Assembly (NCBI RefSeq): GCF_001005725.1
Contig: NZ_LBIC01000019.1
Span: 1-64,000 of the forward strand
From: Sphingobium chungbukense
GTDB taxonomy: Bacteria; Pseudomonadota; Alphaproteobacteria; Sphingomonadales; Sphingomonadaceae
Direction: 5' to 3'
DNA: 64,000 nt
Positions 1 to 7,626 of this stretch are shown one piece after another. The number at the start of each line of letters is the position of its first letter. Position 1 is the first letter of the stretch. The position numbers and the translations under genes were made by a program. The notes under the pieces were generated by a model. It saw only the letters and a list, made by a program, of their open reading frames with translations. It was not told where the DNA came from and did not search any database.

Positions 1-79
1 AGGCCGCGCGACCTCACAGAAACCTCCAGATTCACGGCAGCGTAGAAAACTGGCTCAACACTGGTTTTTGGAGGCTGGT

Positions 80-244
80 GTGGAAGGCGAGGTTCTACGG
101 GACGATCAGTGGGAGCGGCTGCGCGAGTTCGTTCCGGGAGGGCGCAAGGGCAAGCGCGGTCCTCGCAGTGACGGGCGGGTGTTTCTTGACGCCTTACTAT
201 GGCTGGCGCGATCGGGCAGGCGCTGGCAACGCAGCACGCTCTAA
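80..244 (+). pseudogene. IS5-family transposase, N-terminal remnant
   Basis: The frame from GTG at 80 encodes about 54 residues with the N-terminal pattern of IS5/IS1031-type transposases: LRDDQWERLREFVP, then a basic stretch, then FLDALLWLARSGRRW. In intact elements this continues into a DLP..YGNW-like segment and the DDE domain. Here the family match ends after RRW and a stop follows five codons later, so only the first fifth of the protein survives. No DDE domain or partner terminal repeat is seen nearby. It is a degraded insertion-sequence scar next to ctrA. The family call rests on remembered motifs and the upstream part may run off the window. Confidence 0.6.
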
Positions 245-311
245 AGCATCGAGCCGGAGCCGGAGGTCCCGACGCAGTTATCAGATCGTGCGGCAAAAGC
301 CAGCCTTCCAA

Positions 312-346
312 AAGAAAAAGACCGGCTGCCGCCCAGGCATCCGGTC
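312..346 (-). terminator. Rho-independent terminator of ctrA
   Basis: Read on the minus strand, 30 bases past the ctrA stop, there is a hairpin with stem GACCGG/CCGGTC extended by TGCC/GGCA across an A.G mismatch, a five-base loop, and then TTTTTCTTTT. This is the standard intrinsic terminator layout and points the right way for ctrA. Confidence 0.75.
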
Positions 347-375
347 CTTCTCTTTCTGACGATCGGTAAAGCGGG

Positions 376-1083
376 TCAGGCGACCTTGGTCGCCAACTCC
401 TCCACCTCATCCGGGTCGCGCAGCACATAGCCGCGGCCCCACACCGTCTCGATATAATTCTCGCCATTGCAGGCCAGCGCCAGTTTCTTGCGCAGCTTGC
501 AGATGAAGACGTCGATGATCTTGAGCTCCGGCTCGTCCATCCCGCCATAAAGATGGTTCAGGAACATTTCCTTGGTCAGCGTCGTGCCCTTGCGGAGCGA
601 AAGCAGCTCCAGCATCGCATATTCCTTGCCGGTCAGGTGGACGCGGTTGCCGTCGACTTCGACGGTCTTGGCGTCAAGGTTGACCGACAGCTTGCCGGTA
701 CGGATAACCGACTGCGAATGGCCCTTCGACCGGCGCACCACGGCGTGGATGCGGGCGATCAATTCTTCCCGATGGAACGGCTTGGTCACATAATCGTCAG
801 CGCCGAAGCCGAAGGAGCGGACCTTGCTGTCCATCTCCGCAATGCCGGACAAGATCAGCACCGGCGTTTGCACCTTCGCCGCGCGGAGCTTCTTGAGCAC
901 GTCATAGCCGTGCATGTCCGGCAGGTTCAGGTCCAGACAGATGATATCATAGTCATAGAGCTTGCCGAGATCGAGGCCTTCTTCGCCAAGGTCGGTCGTG
1001 TAGACGTTGAACCCCTCGGTCGTGAGCATCAGCTCGATCGCCTTCGCGGTCGTCGGTTCGTCTTCGATTAGCAGCACGCGCAT
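376..1083 (-). CDS. ctrA: Cell-cycle response regulator CtrA
   Basis: OmpR/PhoB-type response regulator of 235 aa, the master cell-cycle transcription factor of alphaproteobacteria. Receiver domain is residues 1-120, with the acidic pair in LLIEDEP, the phospho-acceptor Asp in ICLDLNLPDMHG and the Lys in YVTKPF. The C-terminal winged helix (about 125-230) holds LTGKEYAMLELL and the recognition segment IIDVFICKLRKKL, which is distinctive for CtrA. Start chosen at MRVLLIEDEP (ATG 1083), the universal CtrA N-terminus, preceded by AGGGG; an in-frame 21-residue upstream extension is not family-like. It stands alone, followed by its own terminator. The upstream region carries a near-CtrA box and a GANTC cluster, which suggests autoregulation and methylation control. 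Confidence 0.97.
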   Translation of the reverse strand: MRVLLIEDEPTTAKAIELMLTTEGFNVYTTDLGEEGLDLGKLYDYDIICLDLNLPDMHGYDVLKKLRAAKVQTPVLILSGIAEMDSKVRSFGFGADDYVTKPFHREELIARIHAVVRRSKGHSQSVIRTGKLSVNLDAKTVEVDGNRVHLTGKEYAMLELLSLRKGTTLTKEMFLNHLYGGMDEPELKIIDVFICKLRKKLALACNGENYIETVWGRGYVLRDPDEVEELATKVA

Positions 1084-1174
1084 GTGTGAGCCCCTTTGCG
1101 TAGCAGGTCCGTTCACCCCCACAGAACGGCTTCCGCTCCAATTCATTAACCAAAAAACTTCTGAAGGACAAAGG

Positions 1175-1190
1175 TTAATTTTTCGCTAAC
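1175..1190 (-). promoter_or_regulatory. Candidate CtrA-binding site upstream of ctrA
   Basis: The bases read TTAA-N7-CTAAC on the + strand, one base off the CtrA consensus TTAA-N7-TTAAC. The site lies 92-107 bp upstream of the ctrA start codon, a sensible place for autoregulation. This is a pattern match only; no transcription start is known. Confidence 0.45.
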
Positions 1191-1204
1191 CGGCAGAAAT
1201 CCAC

Positions 1205-1276
1205 GAGTCGCGCGATTTTGAATCAGTTTGGGATATTTTGAAGCCGAAATGATTCAGATAGAGTCAATATAGATTC
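1205..1276. promoter_or_regulatory. Cluster of five GANTC (CcrM) sites upstream of ctrA
   Basis: GANTC occurs at 1205-1209, 1220-1224, 1251-1255, 1261-1265 and 1272-1276, five sites in 72 bp where about 0.3 would be expected by chance. GANTC is the target of the alphaproteobacterial cell-cycle methylase CcrM. In Caulobacter the ctrA P1 promoter is controlled by hemimethylation of such a site. The cluster sits between the LysR stop and ctrA, 122-193 bp upstream of the ctrA start. Confidence 0.5.
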
Positions 1277-1294
1277 GTCTTCGAAACGAGCCTG

Positions 1295-2188
1295 TCAGCA
1301 GCCATGATGACGGGTCAGGAAATCAAGCACCGCATCGACGCGGGCAGGCCGCAGACGAGATGGTGGCGTCACCAGATGAATGCCGAAAGGCGGGGGGCGC
1401 CAGTCGACGAGAATCTCCTCCAGTTCCCCTGACGCCAGCGCTTCGCCGACGATGAAATCAGGCAGGCGGGCAATACCCACGCCTGCGCGCAAGGCAGGCA
1501 ACATCGCCTCCCCGCTGTTAACCGTTATGCGGGCGCGGACCTGCACCACGACATTCTGCTGGCCGGGGCCGGAAAAGCGCCAGACATCGGGCGTGGTCAC
1601 ATTGGAATAGCACAGGCAGTCATGCGCGCCGAGGTCGGAGGGATGCATCGGACGCCCACGCTCCGCCAGATAGGCCGGTGAGGCGACGGCATGCATGTTG
1701 ACATCGGCGAGCCGGCGGGCCCGCAAGGAACTGTCGGGCATGTCGGCGATGCGAATGGTCGCGTCCAAGCCCAGCTCGACAAGGTCGATGCGGGCATCCG
1801 ACAAATGCAGGTCGATATCCACCTGCGGATTTTCCTTGGTGAACTGCGCGATCAGCGGCGCGATGCGGAGCAGGCCGAAGGTCATCGGCGCACCCAGCCG
1901 TACCGTTCCGGAAAGTTCCTTCGTTTCATCCCGCGCCGCCTCCTCGGCGGCCTGCCCTTCGGACAGGATGCGGGCGGCATGATCGGCCAGCCGCTTGCCG
2001 CTTTCGGTCAACGCCAGGCGGCGGCTGGTGCGGCTGAACAAGCTGGTATCGAGATGCTGCTCCAACCGGGTCACCGCCTTGGACACGGTAGCCTTGGAGA
2101 CGCTCAGCGCCTTGGCGGCGTCAGTGAAGCTGCGATGCTCTACCACCGCGGCGAACATGGCCCAGGCCTCGAAATCGGGGAGACGCAT
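1295..2188 (-). CDS. LysR-family transcriptional regulator
   Basis: 297 aa. N-terminal winged HTH (residues 5-65) with FTDAAKALSVSKATVSKAV and the following RLEQHL linker helix, then a periplasmic-binding-like effector domain (about 90-295). The type resembles regulators near pirin and quinone reductase genes. It is transcribed away from the pirin gene with a 122 bp shared intergenic region that contains repeated GAAACAATCC boxes, the usual divergent LysR arrangement. The inferred role is control of the pirin-wrbA pair, perhaps in answer to quinones or electrophiles; the effector is not evident from sequence. Confidence 0.9.
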   Translation of the reverse strand: MRLPDFEAWAMFAAVVEHRSFTDAAKALSVSKATVSKAVTRLEQHLDTSLFSRTSRRLALTESGKRLADHAARILSEGQAAEEAARDETKELSGTVRLGAPMTFGLLRIAPLIAQFTKENPQVDIDLHLSDARIDLVELGLDATIRIADMPDSSLRARRLADVNMHAVASPAYLAERGRPMHPSDLGAHDCLCYSNVTTPDVWRFSGPGQQNVVVQVRARITVNSGEAMLPALRAGVGIARLPDFIVGEALASGELEEILVDWRPPPFGIHLVTPPSRLRPARVDAVLDFLTRHHGC

Positions 2189-2191
2189 AAG

Positions 2192-2247
2192 GAAACAATC
2201 CGTTTCAATGCTGCTTATTCAAGAAACAATCCTGATCGCTAGATTGT
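2192..2247. promoter_or_regulatory. Putative LysR operator region between LysR gene and pirin
   Basis: GAAACAATCC is present twice in direct orientation (2192-2201 and 2223-2232), 31 bp apart, about three helical turns. The first copy forms a dyad GAAAC-AATCC-GTTTC (2192-2206). The second is followed by an inverted ACAATC...GATTGT (2226-2231 and 2242-2247). Paired sites in a divergent LysR promoter region are typical. Assigning them to this regulator is inference from position. Confidence 0.45.
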
Positions 2248-2310
2248 CGGAAAGCAAGCCGGAAGCGCAATTTGGACGTTGGCCGGCATCCTATTCGAAA
2301 GGCTTGAGTT

Positions 2311-3030
2311 ATGAGCACGACAGTCGGAAGCCGCATCGAACGCCGCCCCTTCGCCTCGCTCGGCCATGCCGACCATGGCTGGCTGAATGCGCGGCATCAT
2401 TTTTCCTTCGCGGACTATCACGATCCCGCCCGCATGCACTGGGGCGCGATCCGGGTGTGGAACGACGATGAAATCGGCCCGCGCACCGGCTTTCCGCCGC
2501 ATCCCCATGCGGACATGGAAATCATCACCTATGTCCGCAAGGGCGCGATCACCCATCAGGACAGCCTGGGGAACAAGGGCCGCACCGAAGCGGGCGACGT
2601 TCAGGTGATGAGCGCCGGCACCGGCATCCGCCACGCCGAATATAATCTGGAGGACGAGACGACGACGCTCTTCCAAATCTGGGTCATCCCGCGCAGCCGG
2701 GGCGGTCAGCCCAGCTGGGGTGCGAAGCCTTTTCCCAGGGGCGACCGCTCCGGCAAGCTGGTGGTGCTGGCCAGCGGTTATGACGATGACAAGGAAGCGC
2801 TGCGCATCCGCGCCGACGCCCGCCTGCTGGGCGGCACCGTCAAGGCGGGCGAGAGCGTGACCTATGACGGCGGGGAAGGGCGTCACATCTATCTGGTCCC
2901 GGCGACCGGACGGATCGAGATTGACGGCCAGATCTTCGAGGCGCGGGACGGCGCGGCGATCATCGGCGGCTCGCCCATCACCATCAAGGCCATCGAGGAC
3001 ACCGAAATCGTCCTGGTGGACAGCGAATAA
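2311..3030 (+). CDS. Pirin family protein (YhhW-type bicupin)
   Basis: 239 aa, the normal length for the short bacterial pirins related to E. coli YhhW, a quercetin 2,3-dioxygenase. The N-terminal cupin shows the pirin signature: RHHFSFADY, then GFPPHPHADMEIITYV with the metal-binding His residues, then QVMSAGTGIRHAE with the further His. The C-terminal cupin (about 140-239) is degenerate, as usual. Cytoplasmic. It precedes wrbA with a 109 bp gap holding a strong hairpin and lies opposite a LysR gene, a common quinone or oxidative-stress grouping. The substrate is unknown. Confidence 0.92.
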   Translation: MSTTVGSRIERRPFASLGHADHGWLNARHHFSFADYHDPARMHWGAIRVWNDDEIGPRTGFPPHPHADMEIITYVRKGAITHQDSLGNKGRTEAGDVQVMSAGTGIRHAEYNLEDETTTLFQIWVIPRSRGGQPSWGAKPFPRGDRSGKLVVLASGYDDDKEALRIRADARLLGGTVKAGESVTYDGGEGRHIYLVPATGRIEIDGQIFEARDGAAIIGGSPITIKAIEDTEIVLVDSE

Positions 3031-3054
3031 GGCCCCATCCCCTCCGAGCCTTAT

Positions 3055-3088
3055 GGCCGCCCGCCCATCCCCCCCCGGGCGGGCGGCC
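3055..3088 (+). other. Strong GC hairpin between pirin gene and wrbA
   Basis: A perfect 12-bp stem (3055-3066 with 3077-3088, GGCCGCCCGCCC and its complement) encloses a 10-base C-rich loop, 25 bases after the pirin stop. No T tract follows, so it is not a classical terminator. It could be a partial terminator or an mRNA-stabilising 3' end that uncouples pirin from wrbA expression. Confidence 0.5.
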
Positions 3089-3139
3089 GAATTTGGAAAC
3101 CTTTTACCGATCAACGCATTAACAAGATTGGAGACAGTT

Positions 3140-3739
3140 ATGGCCAAGGTTCTGGTTCTCTATTATTCCTCTTACGGCCACATCGAAACGATGGCGAAGG
3201 CCGTGGCGGAAGGCGCCGCCGCTGCCGGCGCCCAGGTCGACATCAAGCGAGTGCCCGAAACGGCGCCGCTGGAGGTCGCACAGGCCGCGCATTTCAAACT
3301 GGATCAGGAAGCGCCGATCGCGACCGTCGCGGATTTGGCCGGCTATGACGCGATCATTGTCGGCACCGGCACGCGCTTTGGGCGGATGTCCAGCCAGATG
3401 GCGGCTTTCCTCGACCAGGCTGGTGGTCTGTGGGCTCGCGGCGCGCTCAATGGCAAGGTGGGTGGTGCCTTCACCTCGACCGCCAGCCAGCATGGCGGGC
3501 AGGAAACCACGCTTTTTTCCATCATCACCAACCTGCTGCATTTCGGCATGATGATCGTGGGCCTCGACTATGGCTTCACCGCGCAGATGGGCGTCGACAA
3601 GGTACGCGGCGGCGCGCCCTATGGCGCAACAACCATCGCGGATGGCGACGGCAGCCGTCAGCCGGGCGAGGAAGAATTGGAAGGCGCGCGCTATCAGGGT
3701 CGCCGGATCGCGGAAACGGCACTGAAGCTGCACGGATAA
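3140..3739 (+). CDS. wrbA: NAD(P)H:quinone oxidoreductase WrbA
   Basis: 199 aa flavodoxin-like protein that reduces quinones with two electrons and limits redox cycling. The FMN phosphate loop is VLYYSSYGHIETMA at residues 5-18; the WrbA-specific segments GTGTRFGRMSSQMAAFLDQ and FTSTASQHGGQETTL follow, then GGAPYGATTI. ATG 3140 is preceded by GGAGACAG and gives the family N-terminus MAKVLVLYYS; longer in-frame versions are not family-like. It sits downstream of pirin, probably co-regulated by the divergent LysR protein. Confidence 0.95.
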   Translation: MAKVLVLYYSSYGHIETMAKAVAEGAAAAGAQVDIKRVPETAPLEVAQAAHFKLDQEAPIATVADLAGYDAIIVGTGTRFGRMSSQMAAFLDQAGGLWARGALNGKVGGAFTSTASQHGGQETTLFSIITNLLHFGMMIVGLDYGFTAQMGVDKVRGGAPYGATTIADGDGSRQPGEEELEGARYQGRRIAETALKLHG

Positions 3740-4030
3740 CGGATTGCTGCGCCGTCTGATTTTTGCCTGAAGCGATTGCAGGCAAATCGCTTCGGACGGT
3801 GCAGTTGTTGAGAGCCTTGGGTCGCAGGGCATCAACACGACCGGGGAGCCGGCGCATGGGACTGCGCGCCGGCTCCCTTTCCGTCTGGTCAGAATGGAAT
3901 TCCCGATCCGGCGGGCTTTGGTCAGCAGAGGACGTCAACGCCATCCGTCATATCGCGAAAGCGGGGATGACGGACTGGCGGCAAGAATTGCCCTCCTCCG
4001 CTATTCGCCTCCACATTTTTTTACCATTCA
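3740..4030. other. Intergenic region with two hairpins, no gene seen
   Basis: This is the only stretch over 300 bases in the window without a gene (up to the start at 4094). It contains a 9-bp hairpin at 3769-3793 (GAAGCGATT, 7-base loop, AATCGCTTC) and a 12-bp hairpin at 3844-3877 followed by TTT, a plausible wrbA terminator. The remaining sequence shows no convincing reading frame. Confidence 0.5.
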
Positions 4031-4057
4031 TGTCACAACCGCCCGTCCTGCCTCGTC
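4031..4057 (+). promoter_or_regulatory. ECF41-type promoter
   Basis: TGTCACA at 4031-4037, a 16-base spacer, and CGTC at 4054-4057. This is exactly the published target promoter of ECF41 sigma factors (TGTCACA-N16-CGTC). It lies 36 bases upstream of the start of the decarboxylase-family gene whose operon encodes an ECF41 sigma factor, so it is almost certainly the autoregulated promoter of this unit. Confidence 0.85.
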
Positions 4058-4093
4058 ATGTCAGCGCAACATGTGAGAGAAAGGTGCTGACCC

Positions 4094-4549
4094 ATGACTG
4101 CCAAACTCGATCCCTTCGCTGCCGCTCCCCTGCTCATGAAAAGCTGGTTCGCCACCTCCAATGCCGTCAACACCAGCCTTGAACCAAGCCTTGTCGAGTT
4201 GGTGAAGATCCGCGCATCGCAGATCAACCAGTGCGCCAACTGCATCAACATGCATACGGCCGACGCACGCGCACAGGGTGAAACCGAACAGCGCCTTTAC
4301 CTCCTGTCGGCATGGCGCGAGGCGCCCTGCTACACGTCCCGCGAGCGAGCGGCGCTGGAATGGACGGAGGCCTTGACGCGTCTCTCCGAAGGACACAGCC
4401 ATGAGGCGACCTACGAAGCACTGGATGCCGAGTTCTCGCGGGAGGAGCAGGTGAAGCTGACCTTGATGATCAACGTGATCAATGGCTGGAACCGCATCGC
4501 CGTCGGCTTCGGCCTCTGGTATGAAACCCCGGCCAAGGCGGCTGCGTGA
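4094..4549 (+). CDS. Carboxymuconolactone decarboxylase-family (AhpD-like) protein
   Basis: 151 aa, all-alpha CMD/AhpD fold. The redox motif is NQCANCINMH at about residues 46-55, a CxxC with a downstream His as in AhpD peroxidases, so a thiol-dependent peroxidase or reductase activity is more likely than lactone decarboxylation. This is the usual partner gene (often called COE) of ECF41 sigma factors. It is preceded by an exact ECF41 promoter and a GAGAGAAAGG ribosome site, and its TGA shares a base with the ATG of the sigma gene. The natural substrate is not known for this group. Confidence 0.9.
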   Translation: MTAKLDPFAAAPLLMKSWFATSNAVNTSLEPSLVELVKIRASQINQCANCINMHTADARAQGETEQRLYLLSAWREAPCYTSRERAALEWTEALTRLSEGHSHEATYEALDAEFSREEQVKLTLMINVINGWNRIAVGFGLWYETPAKAAA

Positions 4550-5409
4550 TGGCGCAGGGGACGCATCGGGACGCGGTGGTGAGCTTCGCCCCGCTGCGCC
4601 CCCGCCTGATCCGCGTCGCCTATCGCATGCTAGGGTCGGTCGCCGATGCCGAGGATGTGGTGCAGGAGGCGTTCATCCGCTGGATGGACGTCGACCGGGA
4701 GGCCGTTCGGGAACCGGAGGCCTATTTGCGGCGGACGGTGACACGGCTGTGCCTCGACCAGCTCAAATCTGCCCGTCACAGCCGCGAAACCTATGTCGGG
4801 CCGTGGCTGCCGGATCCGGTGGTCGAGGATGCCGAGGATGAAGAGGATGTGACGCTGCCGCTGATGCTGGCATTGGAGCGCCTCTCCCCTTTGGAGCGCG
4901 CAGCCTTTCTGCTGCATGACGTGTTCGGCGTGGGCTTTGAGGAGATTGCAGGGACGATCGATCGCGATCCGGCCGCCTGCCGGCAATTGGCCGCACGGGC
5001 GAGGATGCATGTGCGCGAAGCCCGGCCTCGCTACAGGCTTGGGAAGCAGCGGGGGCTGGAGATAGCCAGTGCCTTTTTCGCGGCTTCACGCAGCGGCGAC
5101 ATGACGGCATTGGGCGCAATGCTGGCACAGGATGTCAGCATGCACAGCGATGGCGGGGGTAAGCGACCTGCCGCGGTCGTTCCGGTGCTGGGCCTGCGGC
5201 AGGTGATGCAGGTGCACAAGGCGCTGGCGGTGCTGTTCGGCAAATATGGATCGACGCTGGTGCGCGTGGGACTGATCAACGGCCTGCCCGGCTTCGTCAC
5301 CCGCGAGGCGGATGGGGAGTTCCAGACGACGGCCCTCGATATAGAGGATGGGCGCATCACCGGCATCTATGTGATGCGCAATCCTGACAAGCTGCGGCAT
5401 CTCCATTGA
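4549..5409 (+). CDS. ECF41-family RNA polymerase sigma factor
   Basis: 286 aa from ATG 4549. Sigma region 2 (about 10-80) includes RVAYRMLGSVADAEDVVQEA; the linker carries YVGPWLPDP, diagnostic of ECF41; region 4 (about 105-160) includes LSPLERAAFLLHDVFG. The C-terminal third is a SnoaL-like extension with the group's DGGGK (residues about 200) and NPDKL near the end. In ECF41 this extension replaces a separate anti-sigma factor and modulates activity. It is translationally coupled to the CMD-family gene by a one-base overlap, and the operon promoter matches its own consensus. The trigger of this system is unknown. Confidence 0.95.
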   Translation: MAQGTHRDAVVSFAPLRPRLIRVAYRMLGSVADAEDVVQEAFIRWMDVDREAVREPEAYLRRTVTRLCLDQLKSARHSRETYVGPWLPDPVVEDAEDEEDVTLPLMLALERLSPLERAAFLLHDVFGVGFEEIAGTIDRDPAACRQLAARARMHVREARPRYRLGKQRGLEIASAFFAASRSGDMTALGAMLAQDVSMHSDGGGKRPAAVVPVLGLRQVMQVHKALAVLFGKYGSTLVRVGLINGLPGFVTREADGEFQTTALDIEDGRITGIYVMRNPDKLRHLH

Positions 5410-5411
5410 GG

Positions 5412-6374
5412 TCAAAGGAAAATACGGCGCGCTCCAGGCGCGGATCGGATCAGATAATAAGCGGCGAGCGGCAGGATCAGTGCCTGCATCAGCAGCCAGG
5501 GCTTGCCGAGATAAGGGGAAAGATAGTGGATGACCGCGACATGCAGATACATGATGACCAATGACGCACGGCCGACCGCGGCGATCCAGCCGCCAAAGGG
5601 CGCGATCCGCACCGAGAAGCGGAACAGCAGAAAACTGGTGGCGATCGCCGATCCCATGGAGAGCAGCGGCCAGCCATAATCCGCCGCCTTCATGTTGAGC
5701 GTCGGCACCAGTGCCATTAGCCCCGCCAGCGACAGCAAGGCGAGCGGCACGAACATCCAGCCTCGCCAGGACAGGCACTGCCACGCCGCTCCGATCCAGA
5801 GCAGGACCAGCGCCATGGGAACCGTCAGCACGCCAAGCGGTGACAGGGTGCCGAACTCCCCCGCTCCATAAGCGAGTAGCAGACAGGGCAGCATCGCCCA
5901 CGCCCAGCGCGGGTCGAGCGGATCGGGCCATCGCGCCAGCCCCAGGTTGAACAGGATGCGCGCCATCATCAGGCAGGGCACGAACCAGAAGATGGTGAAC
6001 GGCCCACGGAGCCAGGAACCGCCCAGTAGGATCGGCAGCACATCCTTCGGCCAATCATGGAAGATAGGGCGCCCGCCCTTCATCGTCTCGATGATCTGGT
6101 CCGCCACGATCAGCAGGACCAGAAAAGCCGCATAGGGCCGCATCTGCGACACCAGTTGCCGCCGGGTGAAGCGCGCCACCGGCTGCGGGCGCGACAACAG
6201 GCCCGACAGCAGGAAGAACAGCGGCATGTGGAAGCTGTACATCGCATCGCGCAGGCCGCCACGCGTCCACACATGGCCGACAGCCACGGCCATGATGCCG
6301 ATGCCGCGCGCGACATCGATCCATTCCAGCCGCCCCCCGCCAGGCGGGTGCGCTCCATGCCCCCTGTTCTCCAT
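5412..6374 (-). CDS. Membrane acyltransferase 3 family protein
   Basis: 320 aa. N-terminal motif EWIDVARGIGIMAVAVGHVW resembles the acyltransferase-3 (OafA/NodX) signature with the catalytic His in the first segment; around ten hydrophobic segments follow. Such proteins acetylate or succinylate surface glycans at the inner membrane. ATG 6374 is used; a TTG one codon earlier is possible. It converges on the ECF41 gene with two bases between stops and has no obvious functional partner nearby, so the acceptor molecule cannot be named. Confidence 0.8.
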   Translation of the reverse strand: MENRGHGAHPPGGGRLEWIDVARGIGIMAVAVGHVWTRGGLRDAMYSFHMPLFFLLSGLLSRPQPVARFTRRQLVSQMRPYAAFLVLLIVADQIIETMKGGRPIFHDWPKDVLPILLGGSWLRGPFTIFWFVPCLMMARILFNLGLARWPDPLDPRWAWAMLPCLLLAYGAGEFGTLSPLGVLTVPMALVLLWIGAAWQCLSWRGWMFVPLALLSLAGLMALVPTLNMKAADYGWPLLSMGSAIATSFLLFRFSVRIAPFGGWIAAVGRASLVIMYLHVAVIHYLSPYLGKPWLLMQALILPLAAYYLIRSAPGARRIFL

Positions 6375-6442
6375 CAACCTGACGCCCTATAGGAAGCCGC
6401 ACGCGCGTCAATCGCCTCCCCCCTATTTACGGAAAACGCCCC

Positions 6443-7120
6443 TTGTCCCTGCTTCACGACCGAGTGTTGTTCATCGATGGCGAGGCCATCATCCTCGACA
6501 AGCCCGCCGGCCTGCCGGTCGATGCGCCTCGTGACGGATCTCTCGCGCTGGAAAACCACCTCTCCTCGCTGACTTTCGGCTTCCAGCGCTGGCCGCTGCC
6601 TGTCCACCGGCTGGACCGGGATACCAGCGGTTGCCTGCTGCTTGCGCGTAATCCCAAGGCGCACAAGCGCTTCGCCGCTGCGTTCGAGGCAGGAACCGTC
6701 GCCAAACGCTATGTCGCGGTGGTGGACGGCGTTCCGGTGGAGGACAGCGGGACCATCGACCTCGCGCTCAAGAAGATCAGCACGCAGGCGCAGGGCTGGC
6801 GGATGATCCCGGCCAAGGCAGGCAAGGCCGCGCTCACCGAATGGCGCAAGATCGCGGAGAAGGATGGCCGCGCGCTGATCGTCTTCACCCCCCGCACCGG
6901 AAGGACCCACCAGATCCGCACCCATGCGCTCCATGGCCTCGGCTTCGGCATTGCCGGCGATCCGGTCTATGGATCGGGCCAGGGACCGATGCTGCTGCAC
7001 AGCCGTTTCCTCAGCGTCCCACGCGGTGAAAAGGCCCGGGCGGAGGCCACCGCGCCCATGCCGGAAACCTTCGCGGCAGCCGGATTTGGGCCGGAACTGC
7101 TGGAGCAGGCGGGACTATAG
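6443..7120 (+). CDS. RluA-family RNA pseudouridine synthase
   Basis: About 225 aa, catalytic domain only, no S4 RNA-binding domain. The active-site motif is VHRLDRDTSGCLLLAR at residues 53-68, with catalytic Asp in RLDRDTSG; other family blocks are FEAGTVAKRYVAVV and TGRTHQIRTHALHGLG. It isomerises uridine in tRNA or rRNA; which site cannot be told from sequence. The only start giving a full N-terminus is TTG 6443, unless GTG 6464 is used. It sits 3 bases before arfB, suggesting a translation-related operon. Confidence 0.9.
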   Translation: MSLLHDRVLFIDGEAIILDKPAGLPVDAPRDGSLALENHLSSLTFGFQRWPLPVHRLDRDTSGCLLLARNPKAHKRFAAAFEAGTVAKRYVAVVDGVPVEDSGTIDLALKKISTQAQGWRMIPAKAGKAALTEWRKIAEKDGRALIVFTPRTGRTHQIRTHALHGLGFGIAGDPVYGSGQGPMLLHSRFLSVPRGEKARAEATAPMPETFAAAGFGPELLEQAGL

Positions 7121-7123
7121 AGT

Positions 7124-7549
7124 TTGCCGAGCATCCCCATCACCCGCTCGATCGCGATCGACGCCGAGGAATTATCGGAAACGTTCGTGCGCTCGACGGG
7201 CGCAGGGGGGCAGCATGTGAACACCACCGACAGCGCGGTACAACTGCGCTTCGACGTGGCTAACAGCCCTTCGCTACCCGATGCCGTGAAACGCCGGCTG
7301 GCGGTGATTGCCGGCCGACGGATGACAGCGGAAGGCGTGCTGATACTGCGTTCCGAAGGATCACGCTCGCAACTGATGAACCGACAGGAAGTGCTGGCGC
7401 GATTGGTCGACCTCATCCGCGAGGCAACGGTGGTGCCCAAGGCGCGCAAGGCGACCAAGCCTGGCAAGGCCGCGAAGGCGCGCCGCGTCGATGCCAAGAA
7501 AGCGCGCAGCACGGTGAAAGCCGGGCGCGGCAAGGTGCGCTTCGATTAG
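7124..7549 (+). CDS. arfB: Alternative ribosome-rescue factor ArfB (peptidyl-tRNA hydrolase)
   Basis: 141 aa. Class I release-factor-like domain with the catalytic GGQ in STGAGGQHVNTTDSAV at residues 24-39, followed by a long Lys/Arg/Ala tail (residues about 105-141) that in ArfB/YaeJ enters the empty mRNA channel of stalled ribosomes. It lacks the stop-codon recognition domains of RF1/RF2. The start is TTG 7124, since no ATG precedes the conserved ISI/GGQ region. Probably co-transcribed with the pseudouridine synthase upstream. Confidence 0.93.
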   Translation: MPSIPITRSIAIDAEELSETFVRSTGAGGQHVNTTDSAVQLRFDVANSPSLPDAVKRRLAVIAGRRMTAEGVLILRSEGSRSQLMNRQEVLARLVDLIREATVVPKARKATKPGKAAKARRVDAKKARSTVKAGRGKVRFD

Positions 7550-7626
7550 GAACATGGGGATTCAGCCGGTGGCGGTCTGAATCACCCGAGCGTTCCCGGA
7601 CCAGCAACAGCAAAGACTGCCGAAGT

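Noticed and set aside
80..244. Active insertion sequence at the left edge
   Set aside because: Only about 54 codons of the transposase N-terminus survive, with an early stop and no DDE domain.
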